Under the pieces are notes generated by a model. It did not search any database, was not told where the DNA came from, and saw only the letters and a program-made list of their open reading frames with translations. The position numbers and the translations under genes were made by a program. Shown here piece by piece: positions 45,762-53,150 of a stretch of DNA of 64,000 nucleotides. Numbering within the stretch: the first letter of the stretch is position 1; each line of letters starts with the position of its first letter. The stretch is from the NCBI RefSeq assembly GCF_900115065.1, contig NZ_FOVE01000009.1:55300-119299 (forward strand). Reading direction: 5' to 3'. This stretch comes from Formivibrio citricus (GTDB lineage: Bacteria; Pseudomonadota; Gammaproteobacteria; Burkholderiales; Chitinibacteraceae).

Positions 45762-46033
45762 ACTGGCATCCCGATGCTCTGCGCGATGTCGAGCGCTTGT
45801 ATCACTTCCTCGCTGAAAACAGTCCGCACTCAGCCCAACGGGCAGTTGAAGCGATCAGACAGGCGGCCAAGGAGTTAGCAGAATCGCCAGGAATCGGCGT
45901 GCCCTTGGCAGAGTTCCGTCAATTCCCCGCCCGCTTTGGCCGATCAGCTTATGTTCTTCGCTACGCCGTTCTGGATGATGGTTCCGTACTGATAGTCCGA
46001 GTCTGGCATTCACGGGAAGATCGCCCCGCATAA
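45749..46033 (+). CDS. ParE/RelE-family toxin
   Basis: The 94-residue protein has the RelE/ParE fold (HPDALRDVERLYHFLAENSPHSAQRAVEAIRQAAKELAESPGIG and GRSAYVLRYAVLDDGSVLIVRVWHSREDR). The C-terminal Arg-rich strand fits ParE toxins that poison gyrase. The GTG start at 45749 overlaps the antitoxin. It looks intact, unlike the broken toxin at 40914. Confidence 0.85.
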   Translation: MPALNWHPDALRDVERLYHFLAENSPHSAQRAVEAIRQAAKELAESPGIGVPLAEFRQFPARFGRSAYVLRYAVLDDGSVLIVRVWHSREDRPA

Positions 46034-46072
46034 TCCCGCTTACGCGGCATTTGTTTGATCAATCTTTAAAGA

Positions 46073-46106
46073 AGCCCCGCCCAGTTCTCACTGGCGGGGC
46101 TTTTTC
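46073..46106 (+). terminator. Hairpin 2 (before the YqaJ gene)
   Basis: AGCCCCGCC-AGT / ACTGGCGGGGCT stem (12 bp, one bulged C) followed by TTTTTC. It ends 16 nt before the YqaJ start codon. Confidence 0.65.
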
Positions 46107-46121
46107 ACGTCTGGAGGTTTT

Positions 46122-47117
46122 ATGAACAATCGAAGCAACGTAGTCCGTCTGGTTTCCACCCAAGGCATGAGCCGTGAACAATGGCTGGCTGTCCGACGCG
46201 GCGGGATCGGTTCATCTGATGCCGCTGCCGCTATCGGTTTGTCTCCCTACAAGTCAGCCTTGGAGTTGTGGCTGGAGAAGACCGGTCGCAAATCCGCCGA
46301 TGATTTTTCTCAATCGGAAGCAGTGTTTTGGGGTACGACACTGGAAGCCATCATTGCTAATGTCTACGCCAATCGCACCGGTAACAAGGTGCGGCGGGTG
46401 AATGCCGTTCTGCAGCATCCCGATCATCCGTTCATGCTGGCCAATCTGGATCGCGCAGTCGGTGCTGATGGGGTGTTGGAAGTTAAAACCGCGGGCGGGC
46501 ATTCCGCCAAGTTCTGGGAAGACGGGGTGCCGGAGCATTATCAATGCCAAGTGATTCATCAACTAGCGGTAACAGGTAAGGCTTGGGCAGATGTGGCGGT
46601 GCTGATCGGTGGGCAGGATTTCCGGATCTATCGGATTGAGCGCGATGAGTCGCAGATTGCCGATCTGATTGAGCGGGAAACTTTGTTCTGGGGGATGCTC
46701 GAGTCGGATGTTCAGCCTGCTGTCGATGGCTCGGAATCTTCCGGTTCGGCGTTGGCGTTTCTGTATCCGCGTGATTCCGGTATCGAGCTGGATTGCTCGG
46801 AATCGGCGGAGCTGAATGCGCTGTTTACCCGGTTGTTGCAGGTACGGGCCGATCTGGGTGAACTGGAACGGTCGGAATCCTTGCTGCGCCAGCAATTGCA
46901 ATCGGCAATGGGTGAAGCCACGGCAGCCCGTTTTGTCGGTGGCCGGATTTCATGGAAATGCGCCAAGGACAGTACCCGCTTCGATATGACGCGTTTCCAG
47001 ACCGATCATCCCGACTTGGTCAATCAATATCAGCAGATCAGTCCAGGCTCTCGACGTTTTCTGGTTCAGGTCGATAAACCCAAACCTCAACTCTCTCCCC
47101 AGCAGCAGGCCGCGTAA
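46122..47117 (+). CDS. YqaJ-like recombinase/exonuclease
   Basis: The 331-residue protein has the YqaJ viral recombinase domain: WLAVRRGGIGSSDAAAAIGLSPYKSALELWL, then the metal-binding VLEVKTAGGHSAKFWEDGVPEHYQCQVIHQLAVTG (E...K pattern). Homologues are lambda-exonuclease-like 5'-3' exonucleases for homologous recombination of phages and mobile elements. The C-terminal half is helical with a basic QQQA end. Its TAA stop lies in the loop of hairpin 3. CTGGAGG precedes the ATG. Confidence 0.88.
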   Translation: MNNRSNVVRLVSTQGMSREQWLAVRRGGIGSSDAAAAIGLSPYKSALELWLEKTGRKSADDFSQSEAVFWGTTLEAIIANVYANRTGNKVRRVNAVLQHPDHPFMLANLDRAVGADGVLEVKTAGGHSAKFWEDGVPEHYQCQVIHQLAVTGKAWADVAVLIGGQDFRIYRIERDESQIADLIERETLFWGMLESDVQPAVDGSESSGSALAFLYPRDSGIELDCSESAELNALFTRLLQVRADLGELERSESLLRQQLQSAMGEATAARFVGGRISWKCAKDSTRFDMTRFQTDHPDLVNQYQQISPGSRRFLVQVDKPKPQLSPQQQAA

Positions 47118-47128
47118 ATCGCGGCCTG
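47106..47128 (+). terminator. Hairpin 3 (over the YqaJ stop codon)
   Basis: CAGGCCGCG / CGCGGCCTG perfect 9-bp stem with the YqaJ stop codon in its 5-nt loop, followed by TTTGCTTTT. It is 70 nt before the next start codon. Confidence 0.6.
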
Positions 47129-47198
47129 TTTGCTTTTATGCCGTCGGTTTCTGGGTGGCATGTCTCGTGTGCTGATTTCAAACGTAGGAGGATTTCAA

Positions 47199-48155
47199 AT
47201 GATCAAAGGTCTTGCGATAACCCCGCCTGTCATCGGGCGGATTTCCATCGGGCGCGTCGTTGAACGTAACGGCAAACGCCTGCCAGAGAAGGATGACTGC
47301 TTTACCATCACCAGCCAGGTTCAAGGCCGGGATGGCTGGATGCTGCACCCTTTGCATAATCACTATGCCGAAGCAACCGACAACAAACTGCGTGCCATTC
47401 CGGTTCGGTTGTTGTTCAACGATACCGATCTCAATCTGCGCGCCGAATATTCGGTATTCGATCGTCAGACTGGCAGGCCGGTGTGTGTCGGTAATGGTCA
47501 AACGGCAAAACGCAGTGAGGACACTGGGGTATCGGAACTGGAATGTCCCGGCCCACAAGGCTGCGCATTCGGGCAGAAGGCCGGCTGCAAGCTGTATGGC
47601 CGTCTCAATGTCCAGATCGACGGACAGGAGGATGAGCTGGGTTCGTTCATTTTCAGAACCACGGGTTACAACTCAGTGCGTACCTTGGCGGCCCGCTTGC
47701 GGTATTTCGAGGCCGCCTCGGGCGGAAACACCAAGCACCTGCCGCTGATGTTGAAACTGCGCGCCAAAAGCACGACGCAATCGCATCGGGCGCCGGTGTT
47801 CTATGTCGATCTGACCCTGCGCAATTCCGATACCTTGGCCAGTGCCGTGAAGTTTGCGCGGGATGAGGCGCAACAACAGGCTGAAGCTGGAGTGGAAACG
47901 GATCGCTTGGAAGATGCCGCTCGTCTTGCGCTGGCTAACGGCGTCTTCGAAGACAGCGAAGAAGAAGCGCCGGCCATTGTGGAAGAGTTTTTCCCGGAAA
48001 CGCAGGAGGCGACTTCGTCTCCTTCGGGCATCCAGGAGACACAAAACCACGGGGCCGATCTGCCGGTTTCCAGTCCAGCAACCGGCTCTCCCCATGTTCG
48101 CCAGAATCGGGTGACGCCGCGATTGGGCCGTCATGCGACAGGAGGTGCGCCATGA
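47199..48155 (+). CDS. RDF-like/hydrolase-or-metal-binding protein
   Basis: The 318-residue protein (MIKGLAITPPVIGRISIGRV) has a four-cysteine region (CPGPQGCAFGQKAGCKLYG) and a pattern of the phage gp3-like recombination-directionality-factor family, often annotated as hydrolase or metal-binding protein. It likely binds DNA or integrase. AGGAGG is found before the ATG. Its stop overlaps the next start by 4 bp. Family assignment is by memory. Confidence 0.55.
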   Translation: MIKGLAITPPVIGRISIGRVVERNGKRLPEKDDCFTITSQVQGRDGWMLHPLHNHYAEATDNKLRAIPVRLLFNDTDLNLRAEYSVFDRQTGRPVCVGNGQTAKRSEDTGVSELECPGPQGCAFGQKAGCKLYGRLNVQIDGQEDELGSFIFRTTGYNSVRTLAARLRYFEAASGGNTKHLPLMLKLRAKSTTQSHRAPVFYVDLTLRNSDTLASAVKFARDEAQQQAEAGVETDRLEDAARLALANGVFEDSEEEAPAIVEEFFPETQEATSSPSGIQETQNHGADLPVSSPATGSPHVRQNRVTPRLGRHATGGAP

Positions 48156-48319
48156 ATCAGAATGGTCCGATTGATTACCTGGTGAGCTTTGCCATCTGCT
48201 TTGCACTCGGCGCGCTGTCCGTTCAGCTCCTGCAAAGAAGGTCTTCTGCGCCTGCGCCGAATCAACCGAAAGGACTTGAATCTGGAGGTATCCATGATGC
48301 CGGCACTGCAACACCGTGA
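48152..48319 (+). CDS. 55-residue membrane protein
   Basis: MNQNGPIDYLVSFAICFALG and following residues form one membrane helix (VSFAICFALGALSVQLL) and a short polar tail. It overlaps the RDF-like gene by 4 bp and the following gene by 26 bp. GGAGG is placed before the ATG. Function unknown. Confidence 0.55.
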   Translation: MNQNGPIDYLVSFAICFALGALSVQLLQRRSSAPAPNQPKGLESGGIHDAGTATP

Positions 48320-48767
48320 AGCCCGGAGTCCGAGCGCAGTTTTTCCGGAATCGGCCTGGCAACTTCAACAGGCTGCCATTCATGCCTCTTCCTTGTGGGA
48401 CGGGTTTACCCATCGACGGAATTCCGATGATCTGTTCCATTGCTGGGGCATGGGAGGGATTGAGCTGCATGACCGGATGGCAGAACTGGCCGTTCTGGAC
48501 ATGCAGTTGTGCGAAGCGCTGTATCAGGTGTGTGCTTGCGGATTCCCTGGCGTTTACACCTATGAGGTGACCGAAGCACTGGGCGATGCCATTGCTCTAC
48601 ATTTGCTCTCGACCGGTCAATTTCCGACCGATACCGAGTGGCAATGCGCTTTGGGTGAACTGGCGCTGGAGTTTTTTCAGCGCGGCGATCCGGAGGATCT
48701 TCCTGAGATTCGTGCCGTGTTGAGGCGTTTTCTGCCGGACTGGGCCAAACGGCTTTGCCCGAACTGA
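48294..48767 (+). CDS. Helical protein of unknown function (157 aa)
   Basis: The protein begins MMPALQHREARSPSAVFPES and is mainly helical and acidic (LHDRMAELAVLDMQLCEALYQVCACGFPGVYTYEVTEALGDAIALHLLSTG). TGGAGG is found before ATG 48294. No domain is recognised. It precedes hairpin 4. Confidence 0.55.
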   Translation: MMPALQHREARSPSAVFPESAWQLQQAAIHASSLWDGFTHRRNSDDLFHCWGMGGIELHDRMAELAVLDMQLCEALYQVCACGFPGVYTYEVTEALGDAIALHLLSTGQFPTDTEWQCALGELALEFFQRGDPEDLPEIRAVLRRFLPDWAKRLCPN

Positions 48768-48810
48768 GTTATTCCTTCCTTCTGTCTTCTGCTTCTTTCT
48801 ATTTCCACCC

Positions 48811-48842
48811 GCCCCGTTCTGTCGATGACAGGCGGGGCTTTT
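48811..48842 (+). terminator. Hairpin 4 (before the WGR-ligase gene)
   Basis: GCCCCG / CGGGGC outer stem with inner CTGTC / GACAG, followed by TTTT. It ends 16 nt before the ligase start codon. Confidence 0.6.
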
Positions 48843-48858
48843 GCATTCAGGAGTCCTT

Positions 48859-49959
48859 ATGAAAATTCATGCCCAAGCCCATCTGTTTCTAACCGATGGC
48901 CGCAGCAACAAGGAATACCACATCGAGCTGGGCGAAGTGGCCGACGGCTTTGTGGTCAATTTCCGCTTTGGTCGTCGCGGGGGTACGTTGACCAGTGGCA
49001 CCAAGACCGTCTTGCCGGTCGATCTGGAACAAGCCCGCAAAATCTACAACAAGCTGCTCCAGGAAAAAACTTCCAAAGGCTACACCCCGGAAGCGTCCGG
49101 TACGCCGTATCAGGCAACAACACTAGCGGAGCGCCAGACGGGCTTTGTTCCGCAGTTGCTCAATCCGGTTTCCGAACAAGAAGCCATGAACTATCTCGTG
49201 CATCCGCTTTGGGCGGCGCAGGAAAAGATGGACGGTGAACGTCGCGCGGCGCACACCAGAAACGGGAAAGTGATCGGTGCGAACCGCAAGGGCTTGCAGG
49301 TGCCGTTGCCGCAATCGCTGGCTCATGAGTTGCAGGCCATTGCCGTACAGCATGGAGAAATCCACGTCGATGGCGAACTGATCGGCGAGCAGCTGCATGT
49401 CTTCGATCTGCATGTTCATCGCGGTCGGTCGGTTCATGCCCTGCCTTGGCTGGAACGCATGCGTCTGGCTGAAGTGACGCTGGCGGGGTGTCGGCATCTC
49501 AAGACGGTTGCCGTAGCCACCGGTGCCGCTGACAAACAGCGCCTGTGGCAACAGGTCAAAACCGCGCGCGGCGAAGGCATCGTGTTCAAGCGCGTGGATT
49601 GCCCGGTAACCGAGGGGCGTCCGAATAGCGGGGGAGATTGGCTGAAATTCAAATTCACCGAATCGGCGAGTTGCTGTGTGGTGGCAATCAATCCCGGCAA
49701 ACGCAGTGTGCGATTGGGGGTATTTGAACTCAATGCCAAAGGCCGGCATCTGATTTCGGTCGGCAATGTGACCATTCCGCCCAATCACGCCATTCCGGCT
49801 TCCGGTGACATTGTGGAAGTGGAATATCTGTACGCTTATCCGGGCGGCAGTTTGTTTCAGCCGGTTTATCGCGGAAAGCGCAGTGATTTGGATAGTGCAG
49901 CTTGTACGGTTCAGCAGTTGAAATTCAAACCTGAATCCAGTGAAAACGAGGATGTCTGA
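48859..49959 (+). CDS. WGR-domain ATP-dependent DNA ligase-like protein
   Basis: The 366-residue protein has an N-terminal WGR domain (FRFGRRGGTLTSGTKTVLPVDLEQARKIYNKLLQEK, the DNA-break-binding module known from PARPs) and a DNA ligase nucleotidyltransferase domain: motif I AAQEKMDGER (K as adenylation site), motif III-like VDGELIG, motif IV GEGIVFKR and motif V DWLKFKF. The unusual fusion suggests that it seals breaks recognised by WGR. The C-terminal OB-like region (FTESASCCVVAINPGKRSVRLGVFELNAKGR) completes the ligase. GGAG lies before the ATG. Confidence 0.85.
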   Translation: MKIHAQAHLFLTDGRSNKEYHIELGEVADGFVVNFRFGRRGGTLTSGTKTVLPVDLEQARKIYNKLLQEKTSKGYTPEASGTPYQATTLAERQTGFVPQLLNPVSEQEAMNYLVHPLWAAQEKMDGERRAAHTRNGKVIGANRKGLQVPLPQSLAHELQAIAVQHGEIHVDGELIGEQLHVFDLHVHRGRSVHALPWLERMRLAEVTLAGCRHLKTVAVATGAADKQRLWQQVKTARGEGIVFKRVDCPVTEGRPNSGGDWLKFKFTESASCCVVAINPGKRSVRLGVFELNAKGRHLISVGNVTIPPNHAIPASGDIVEVEYLYAYPGGSLFQPVYRGKRSDLDSAACTVQQLKFKPESSENEDV

Positions 49960-49985
49960 ATCACCGCCACCAACCAAAACGCCAT

Positions 49986-50007
49986 AGAGCCGGGAATCCC
50001 CGGCTCT
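49986..50007 (+). terminator. Hairpin 5 (before the 50031 gene)
   Basis: AGAGCCGGG / CCCGGCTCT perfect 9-bp stem with AATC loop. It ends 24 nt before the next start codon, including its AAAGGA ribosome-binding site. Confidence 0.55.
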
Positions 50008-50030
50008 TCATATTTAGGAAAGGACGTTAT

Positions 50031-50393
50031 ATGGAACAGCAAAAATATCGGCTGGTTCAGCCGGGAAGTCTAAATCGAGACCCTATTTACACCCGCCTGC
50101 TGGCGCATCACTTTGGAATGGGGATCGGATTGGGAATGAGTAACGAAACCGCCACACCATTCACGAGCAGGGAAAGCATTCCACTGGAATCGGCAGAATC
50201 CTGCCGCTCTGATCCTGCGCGTAGTACGGACATCGAGCCAATCGCGGCTGAACCGGTTCATTCCGCCGGGCAGCAAAGGGAATGCATTTCGCCCCGGCCT
50301 TATCCAGTATTGCCGGCTGTGACGGCTATCGTTACGGGCGTACTGGTGGGGCATGGTATTAAATGCTTGCTGGAATGGCTGCGGGAAAGATAA
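50031..50393 (+). CDS. Tail-anchored small protein
   Basis: The 120-residue protein has a polar, acidic N-terminal part and one C-terminal membrane helix (VLPAVTAIVTGVLVGHGIKCLLEWL). AAAGGACG precedes the ATG. It is the last gene of the hairpin-spaced run. No family is known. Downstream 50394-50749 is AT-rich, with no supported gene; a minus-strand frame at 50447-50701 looks like chance. Confidence 0.5.
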   Translation: MEQQKYRLVQPGSLNRDPIYTRLLAHHFGMGIGLGMSNETATPFTSRESIPLESAESCRSDPARSTDIEPIAAEPVHSAGQQRECISPRPYPVLPAVTAIVTGVLVGHGIKCLLEWLRER

Positions 50394-50749
50394 TTCATAA
50401 AACGGGAGTAGGATTATTGCTGGGTGGGGATGGTTGTGATGAAGAATTATGCTGAATTATAAATTTCACTTAACTTCCTGCTTCCGTTTTTATTGGTGTG
50501 TCGATGGGGCTCGGTTTGGTTTTTGCTGTGGTGGTGCCCGCCTCCTCTTTGGGAGATCATGATTTTTGTTGGTGCGGGTGTTGTGACGATATTCTTTATG
50601 CTTAATCTAAGCTTGGAAAGTGTTAAGTACGGATGTTTGTTGTGTTTGCTCCGAGTAATATATACTTGAAACATCCAATAAAAATACTTGATCCTAAACA
50701 TAAATATGCACTATAACTACTAAAACAACTCTAGAGATGGTGGCGCGCT

Positions 50750-51592
50750 GTGAGAACCGGTGATGATTTTTTTAAGGTGATTGGTCGTGATAAATGTGGT
50801 TGGCGTTTAGAGAATTGGTTGTGGGCTCGATTGAGTAGTCTAGGTATGAGCTCCTTGAGATTTAATGCGCCTGGGTCGAATGATGATATGGCTAGCTACA
50901 TCAAATTCAATAATGTGAATATTGATGGGCTTTTGCAGGAATATGATAATAATGTTGCACTATTGCCGGAGTCGACTCTTGCGTGGATTGTTGATGATGA
51001 ATGGCAATTTAAATGGATTTCCAATAAGTCCGGAGTAATGTTGTTTCCGGACTCTTATAAATTAAAGTCAAATGAAAAATCAATTTTAGTTTTGGATTTG
51101 ATGAGCCGTGCTGATAAGACGATTGAGGTGAATAAATATAAATTAGAGTGGGCGCGGCAGGTGGAGCAAGATAAAAAATATATGTGGTTATTTGATGGTG
51201 ATGAAAAAGCTAAGATAGCTATGTTGGTTGATTGGGTGAGAAAAAACTCTCACTTATTGCTAAATTGGCGATTGATTGAATGTCTGAGTTTAAATGCCAA
51301 GTCTGAAATATTGATATTTTTTAATTTGACTCTGCAGCCTAGTGAGGTGCAGTTGTGCTTTAGCTCGGTCAAAAAACGATGGAGTCAAGAAAAATATCGA
51401 AACAGCCTTAAGGGTAAAAAGCAGTGTAACGTTGTTTTGACAGAAAAAAGCCTTAAGCGGTTGGACGCTATGGCGGATAATTATTTATTGAGTCGCGCGC
51501 AAGTTTTGGAAATTTTGATTAGGTTCGAGTCGGAGCAAAAGCGCTACATCTCAGAGTGGGTCAAGATTGCAAAAGGTCCAGATACGGAATAA
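50750..51592 (+). CDS. Orphan AT-rich gene with RHH-like C-terminus
   Basis: The 280-residue protein has no recognised domain overall. The C-terminal segment (KKQCNVVLTEKSLKRLDAMADNYLLSRAQVLEILIRFESEQ) resembles a ribbon-helix-helix motif, so DNA binding is possible. The start GTG at 50750 has only a weak ribosome-binding site. Its codon use is far more AT-rich than its neighbours, which points to a recent and foreign origin. It is convergent with the integrase. Confidence 0.5.
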   Translation: MRTGDDFFKVIGRDKCGWRLENWLWARLSSLGMSSLRFNAPGSNDDMASYIKFNNVNIDGLLQEYDNNVALLPESTLAWIVDDEWQFKWISNKSGVMLFPDSYKLKSNEKSILVLDLMSRADKTIEVNKYKLEWARQVEQDKKYMWLFDGDEKAKIAMLVDWVRKNSHLLLNWRLIECLSLNAKSEILIFFNLTLQPSEVQLCFSSVKKRWSQEKYRNSLKGKKQCNVVLTEKSLKRLDAMADNYLLSRAQVLEILIRFESEQKRYISEWVKIAKGPDTE

Positions 51593-51620
51593 CTAGCAAA
51601 CCTTCGAAGTGGCAATTAAT

Positions 51621-52832
51621 TTACAAGCGCGGGCAGGGGTTCTTTTTTAATGTGTCAAGGTAATCCGCCCACCACTGCATCATGGTGCGGCGTTCGTCCA
51701 GGTACTGTGCGCGATGATAGGCGGCACGAATTTTGTCACGAGGTGCGTGCGCAAGTTGGCGCTCAATTACATCGGGATCAAAATTCTCTTCGTTCAAAAT
51801 GGTGGAGGCAAGCGCTCGGAATCCGTGGGGGCAGTGGATGCCTTTGTAGCCCATGCGCCCTAATGCATAACCCAGCGTGTTCTCGCTTATCGGTTTGTTA
51901 GCATCGGTCTGTGCAGGAAACAGCAAGGAAAATCGTCCGGTTAGAGGACGTAGCTGCTCCAGCAGAGCTAGTGATTGACGAGACAGAGGGACAATATGTT
52001 CGTTACGCATCTTCATGCGTTCCGCCGGAATTCTCCATTCTGCACGTTCAAGATCAAATTCTTCCCATCTTGCCCCCCGTAGTTCCCCTGGCCGTACAAA
52101 GGTGTATGCCAGTAGGTGCATGGCCAGCTTGTTCTGGATATGCAGCGGTTCAGCTTCAAGACGACGGAAAAACTCAGGCAGCTCTGATCGAGGCATGGCA
52201 GGGCGATGTTCCACTTTAACTGCAGAAACCACCCCGACTAGATCCGCAGCTGGATTGTTGAATGCGCGTCCCGTTTGGATTGCGTAACGAATTACTGCAG
52301 ATATCCGCTGCAAGACGCGGGCTGCGGTTTCTACAGCGCCACGCTTCTCAATTTTTTTTATGACGCGAAGAATGATTGGCGCAGAGATTTCGGTTACTGG
52401 TAATTTTCCCATTTCCGCAAACACGTCTTTTTCGAGCGAGTCGAGTATTCGGTCGGCATGATCGTCACTCCATCTGGCGCGCTTGGTTTTGTGCCACTCG
52501 CGGGCAATGATCTCGAAGGTGTTTGCAAACTTCTCTTGGTTCCCGATTTTGTCTTGCTTGCGCTGGTCGCTGGGGTCTGTGCCTGTGGCCAGTAGTTCGC
52601 GCGCAGCATCACGTTTTTTGCGGGCGTCTGCGAGTCCCGTGACTGGGTATTCCCCAAAAGACAGCATGCCTGCTTTGCCGTTTGGTCGAGTGTATTTAAA
52701 GCGCCAAAGCTTTGATCCGTTTGCCTTTATTAGCAAAAACAGCCCGTTCCCATCGAACAAACTCAGGTCTTTGTTGGCTGGCTTAACCGTGCGGCATTGA
52801 ACATCGGTCAAAGGCGCGATTTTCTTGGGCAT
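51621..52832 (-). CDS. int: P4-type tyrosine integrase (DUF4102)
   Basis: The 403-residue integrase starts MPKKIAPLTDVQCRTVKPAN, the DUF4102 arm-binding domain, and carries the catalytic set: Arg in RPGELRGARW, His-x-x-Arg in HGFRALAS, and Tyr in the C-terminal AYHRAQYLDERRTMMQWW context. GGGGTGA lies before the ATG at 52832. It is adjacent to and transcribed in the same direction as tRNA-Leu, the standard P4-island layout, and would drive integration and, with AlpA, excision. Confidence 0.95.
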   Translation of the reverse strand: MPKKIAPLTDVQCRTVKPANKDLSLFDGNGLFLLIKANGSKLWRFKYTRPNGKAGMLSFGEYPVTGLADARKKRDAARELLATGTDPSDQRKQDKIGNQEKFANTFEIIAREWHKTKRARWSDDHADRILDSLEKDVFAEMGKLPVTEISAPIILRVIKKIEKRGAVETAARVLQRISAVIRYAIQTGRAFNNPAADLVGVVSAVKVEHRPAMPRSELPEFFRRLEAEPLHIQNKLAMHLLAYTFVRPGELRGARWEEFDLERAEWRIPAERMKMRNEHIVPLSRQSLALLEQLRPLTGRFSLLFPAQTDANKPISENTLGYALGRMGYKGIHCPHGFRALASTILNEENFDPDVIERQLAHAPRDKIRAAYHRAQYLDERRTMMQWWADYLDTLKKNPCPRL

Positions 52833-52927
52833 GGCGTCACCCCATGTTTTGGGTATACGAAAAAGACTGCATAAGTATATCTTGCGCTTTTTGTATACCA
52901 AAAACTAGTGGATGGCATGGGCTTTGG

Positions 52928-53004
52928 TTGGACTGCTTTGGCAAACAAAAAACCCGCAAAGCCTTAAGCTATGCGGGTTTGATGGACTTGCTTGGACTGC
53001 TTTG
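52928..53004. repeat. Pair of 13-bp direct repeats beside attR
   Basis: TTGGACTGCTTTG occurs at 52928-52940 and 52992-53004, 64 bp apart, on either side of a terminator hairpin. Both lie between the integrase start and the tRNA end, where integrase arm-type sites are expected. Confidence 0.45.
52950..52980. terminator. Terminator between int and tRNA-Leu
   Basis: AAACCCGCA / TGCGGGTTT stem with a 13-nt loop; the minus strand is followed by TTTTGTTTGCC, so it may end tRNA transcripts before int. Confidence 0.6.
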
Positions 53005-53013
53005 TACTCTATT

Positions 53014-53028
53014 CTGGTGCCCGGGGTC
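53014..53028. other. attR-type site within the tRNA-Leu 3' end
   Basis: CTGGTGCCCGGGGTC covers the CCA end and acceptor stem of the tRNA. The attL-like copy is at 10275-10288. Confidence 0.55.
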
Positions 53029-53099
53029 GGACTCGAACCGACACGCCTTTCAGCGGGGGATTTTGAATCCCCTGCGTCTACCGATTTCGCCACCCGGGC
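53015..53099 (-). tRNA. tRNA-Leu (anticodon CAA)
   Basis: The 85-nt gene has a GCCCGGG/CCCGGGC acceptor stem with encoded CCA, a D-arm, an anticodon stem GGGGA/TCCCC with loop TTCAAAA giving anticodon CAA, a long class II variable arm, and a T-arm GTCGG-TTCGAGT-CCGAC. It remains intact, so the island insertion restored it. Confidence 0.97.
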
Positions 53100-53150
53100 A
53101 GAGGGTGGCAATTATCCACGAGTGGCCTGTGGCTGGCAACAGGCTGTGCG

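Larger units (their letters stand above)
10275..53028. mobile_element. Genomic island integrated at tRNA-Leu(CAA)
   Basis: The right boundary is the 3' end of an intact tRNA-Leu gene with a P4-type integrase adjacent and co-oriented. The left boundary carries CTGGTGCCGGGGTC (10275-10288), matching the tRNA 3' end CTGGTGCCCGGGGTC (53014-53028) except for one missing C, in the same orientation. Gene content between the sites is accessory (restriction, Gabija-like, integron cassettes, toxin-antitoxin, recombination genes), with AT-rich pockets; the outside is housekeeping. The two ends and their orientation are seen; a single integration event is inferred. Confidence 0.8.

Noticed and set aside
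50447..50701. 84-residue minus-strand frame
   Set aside because: AT-rich chance frame without ribosome-binding site or homologous motif.
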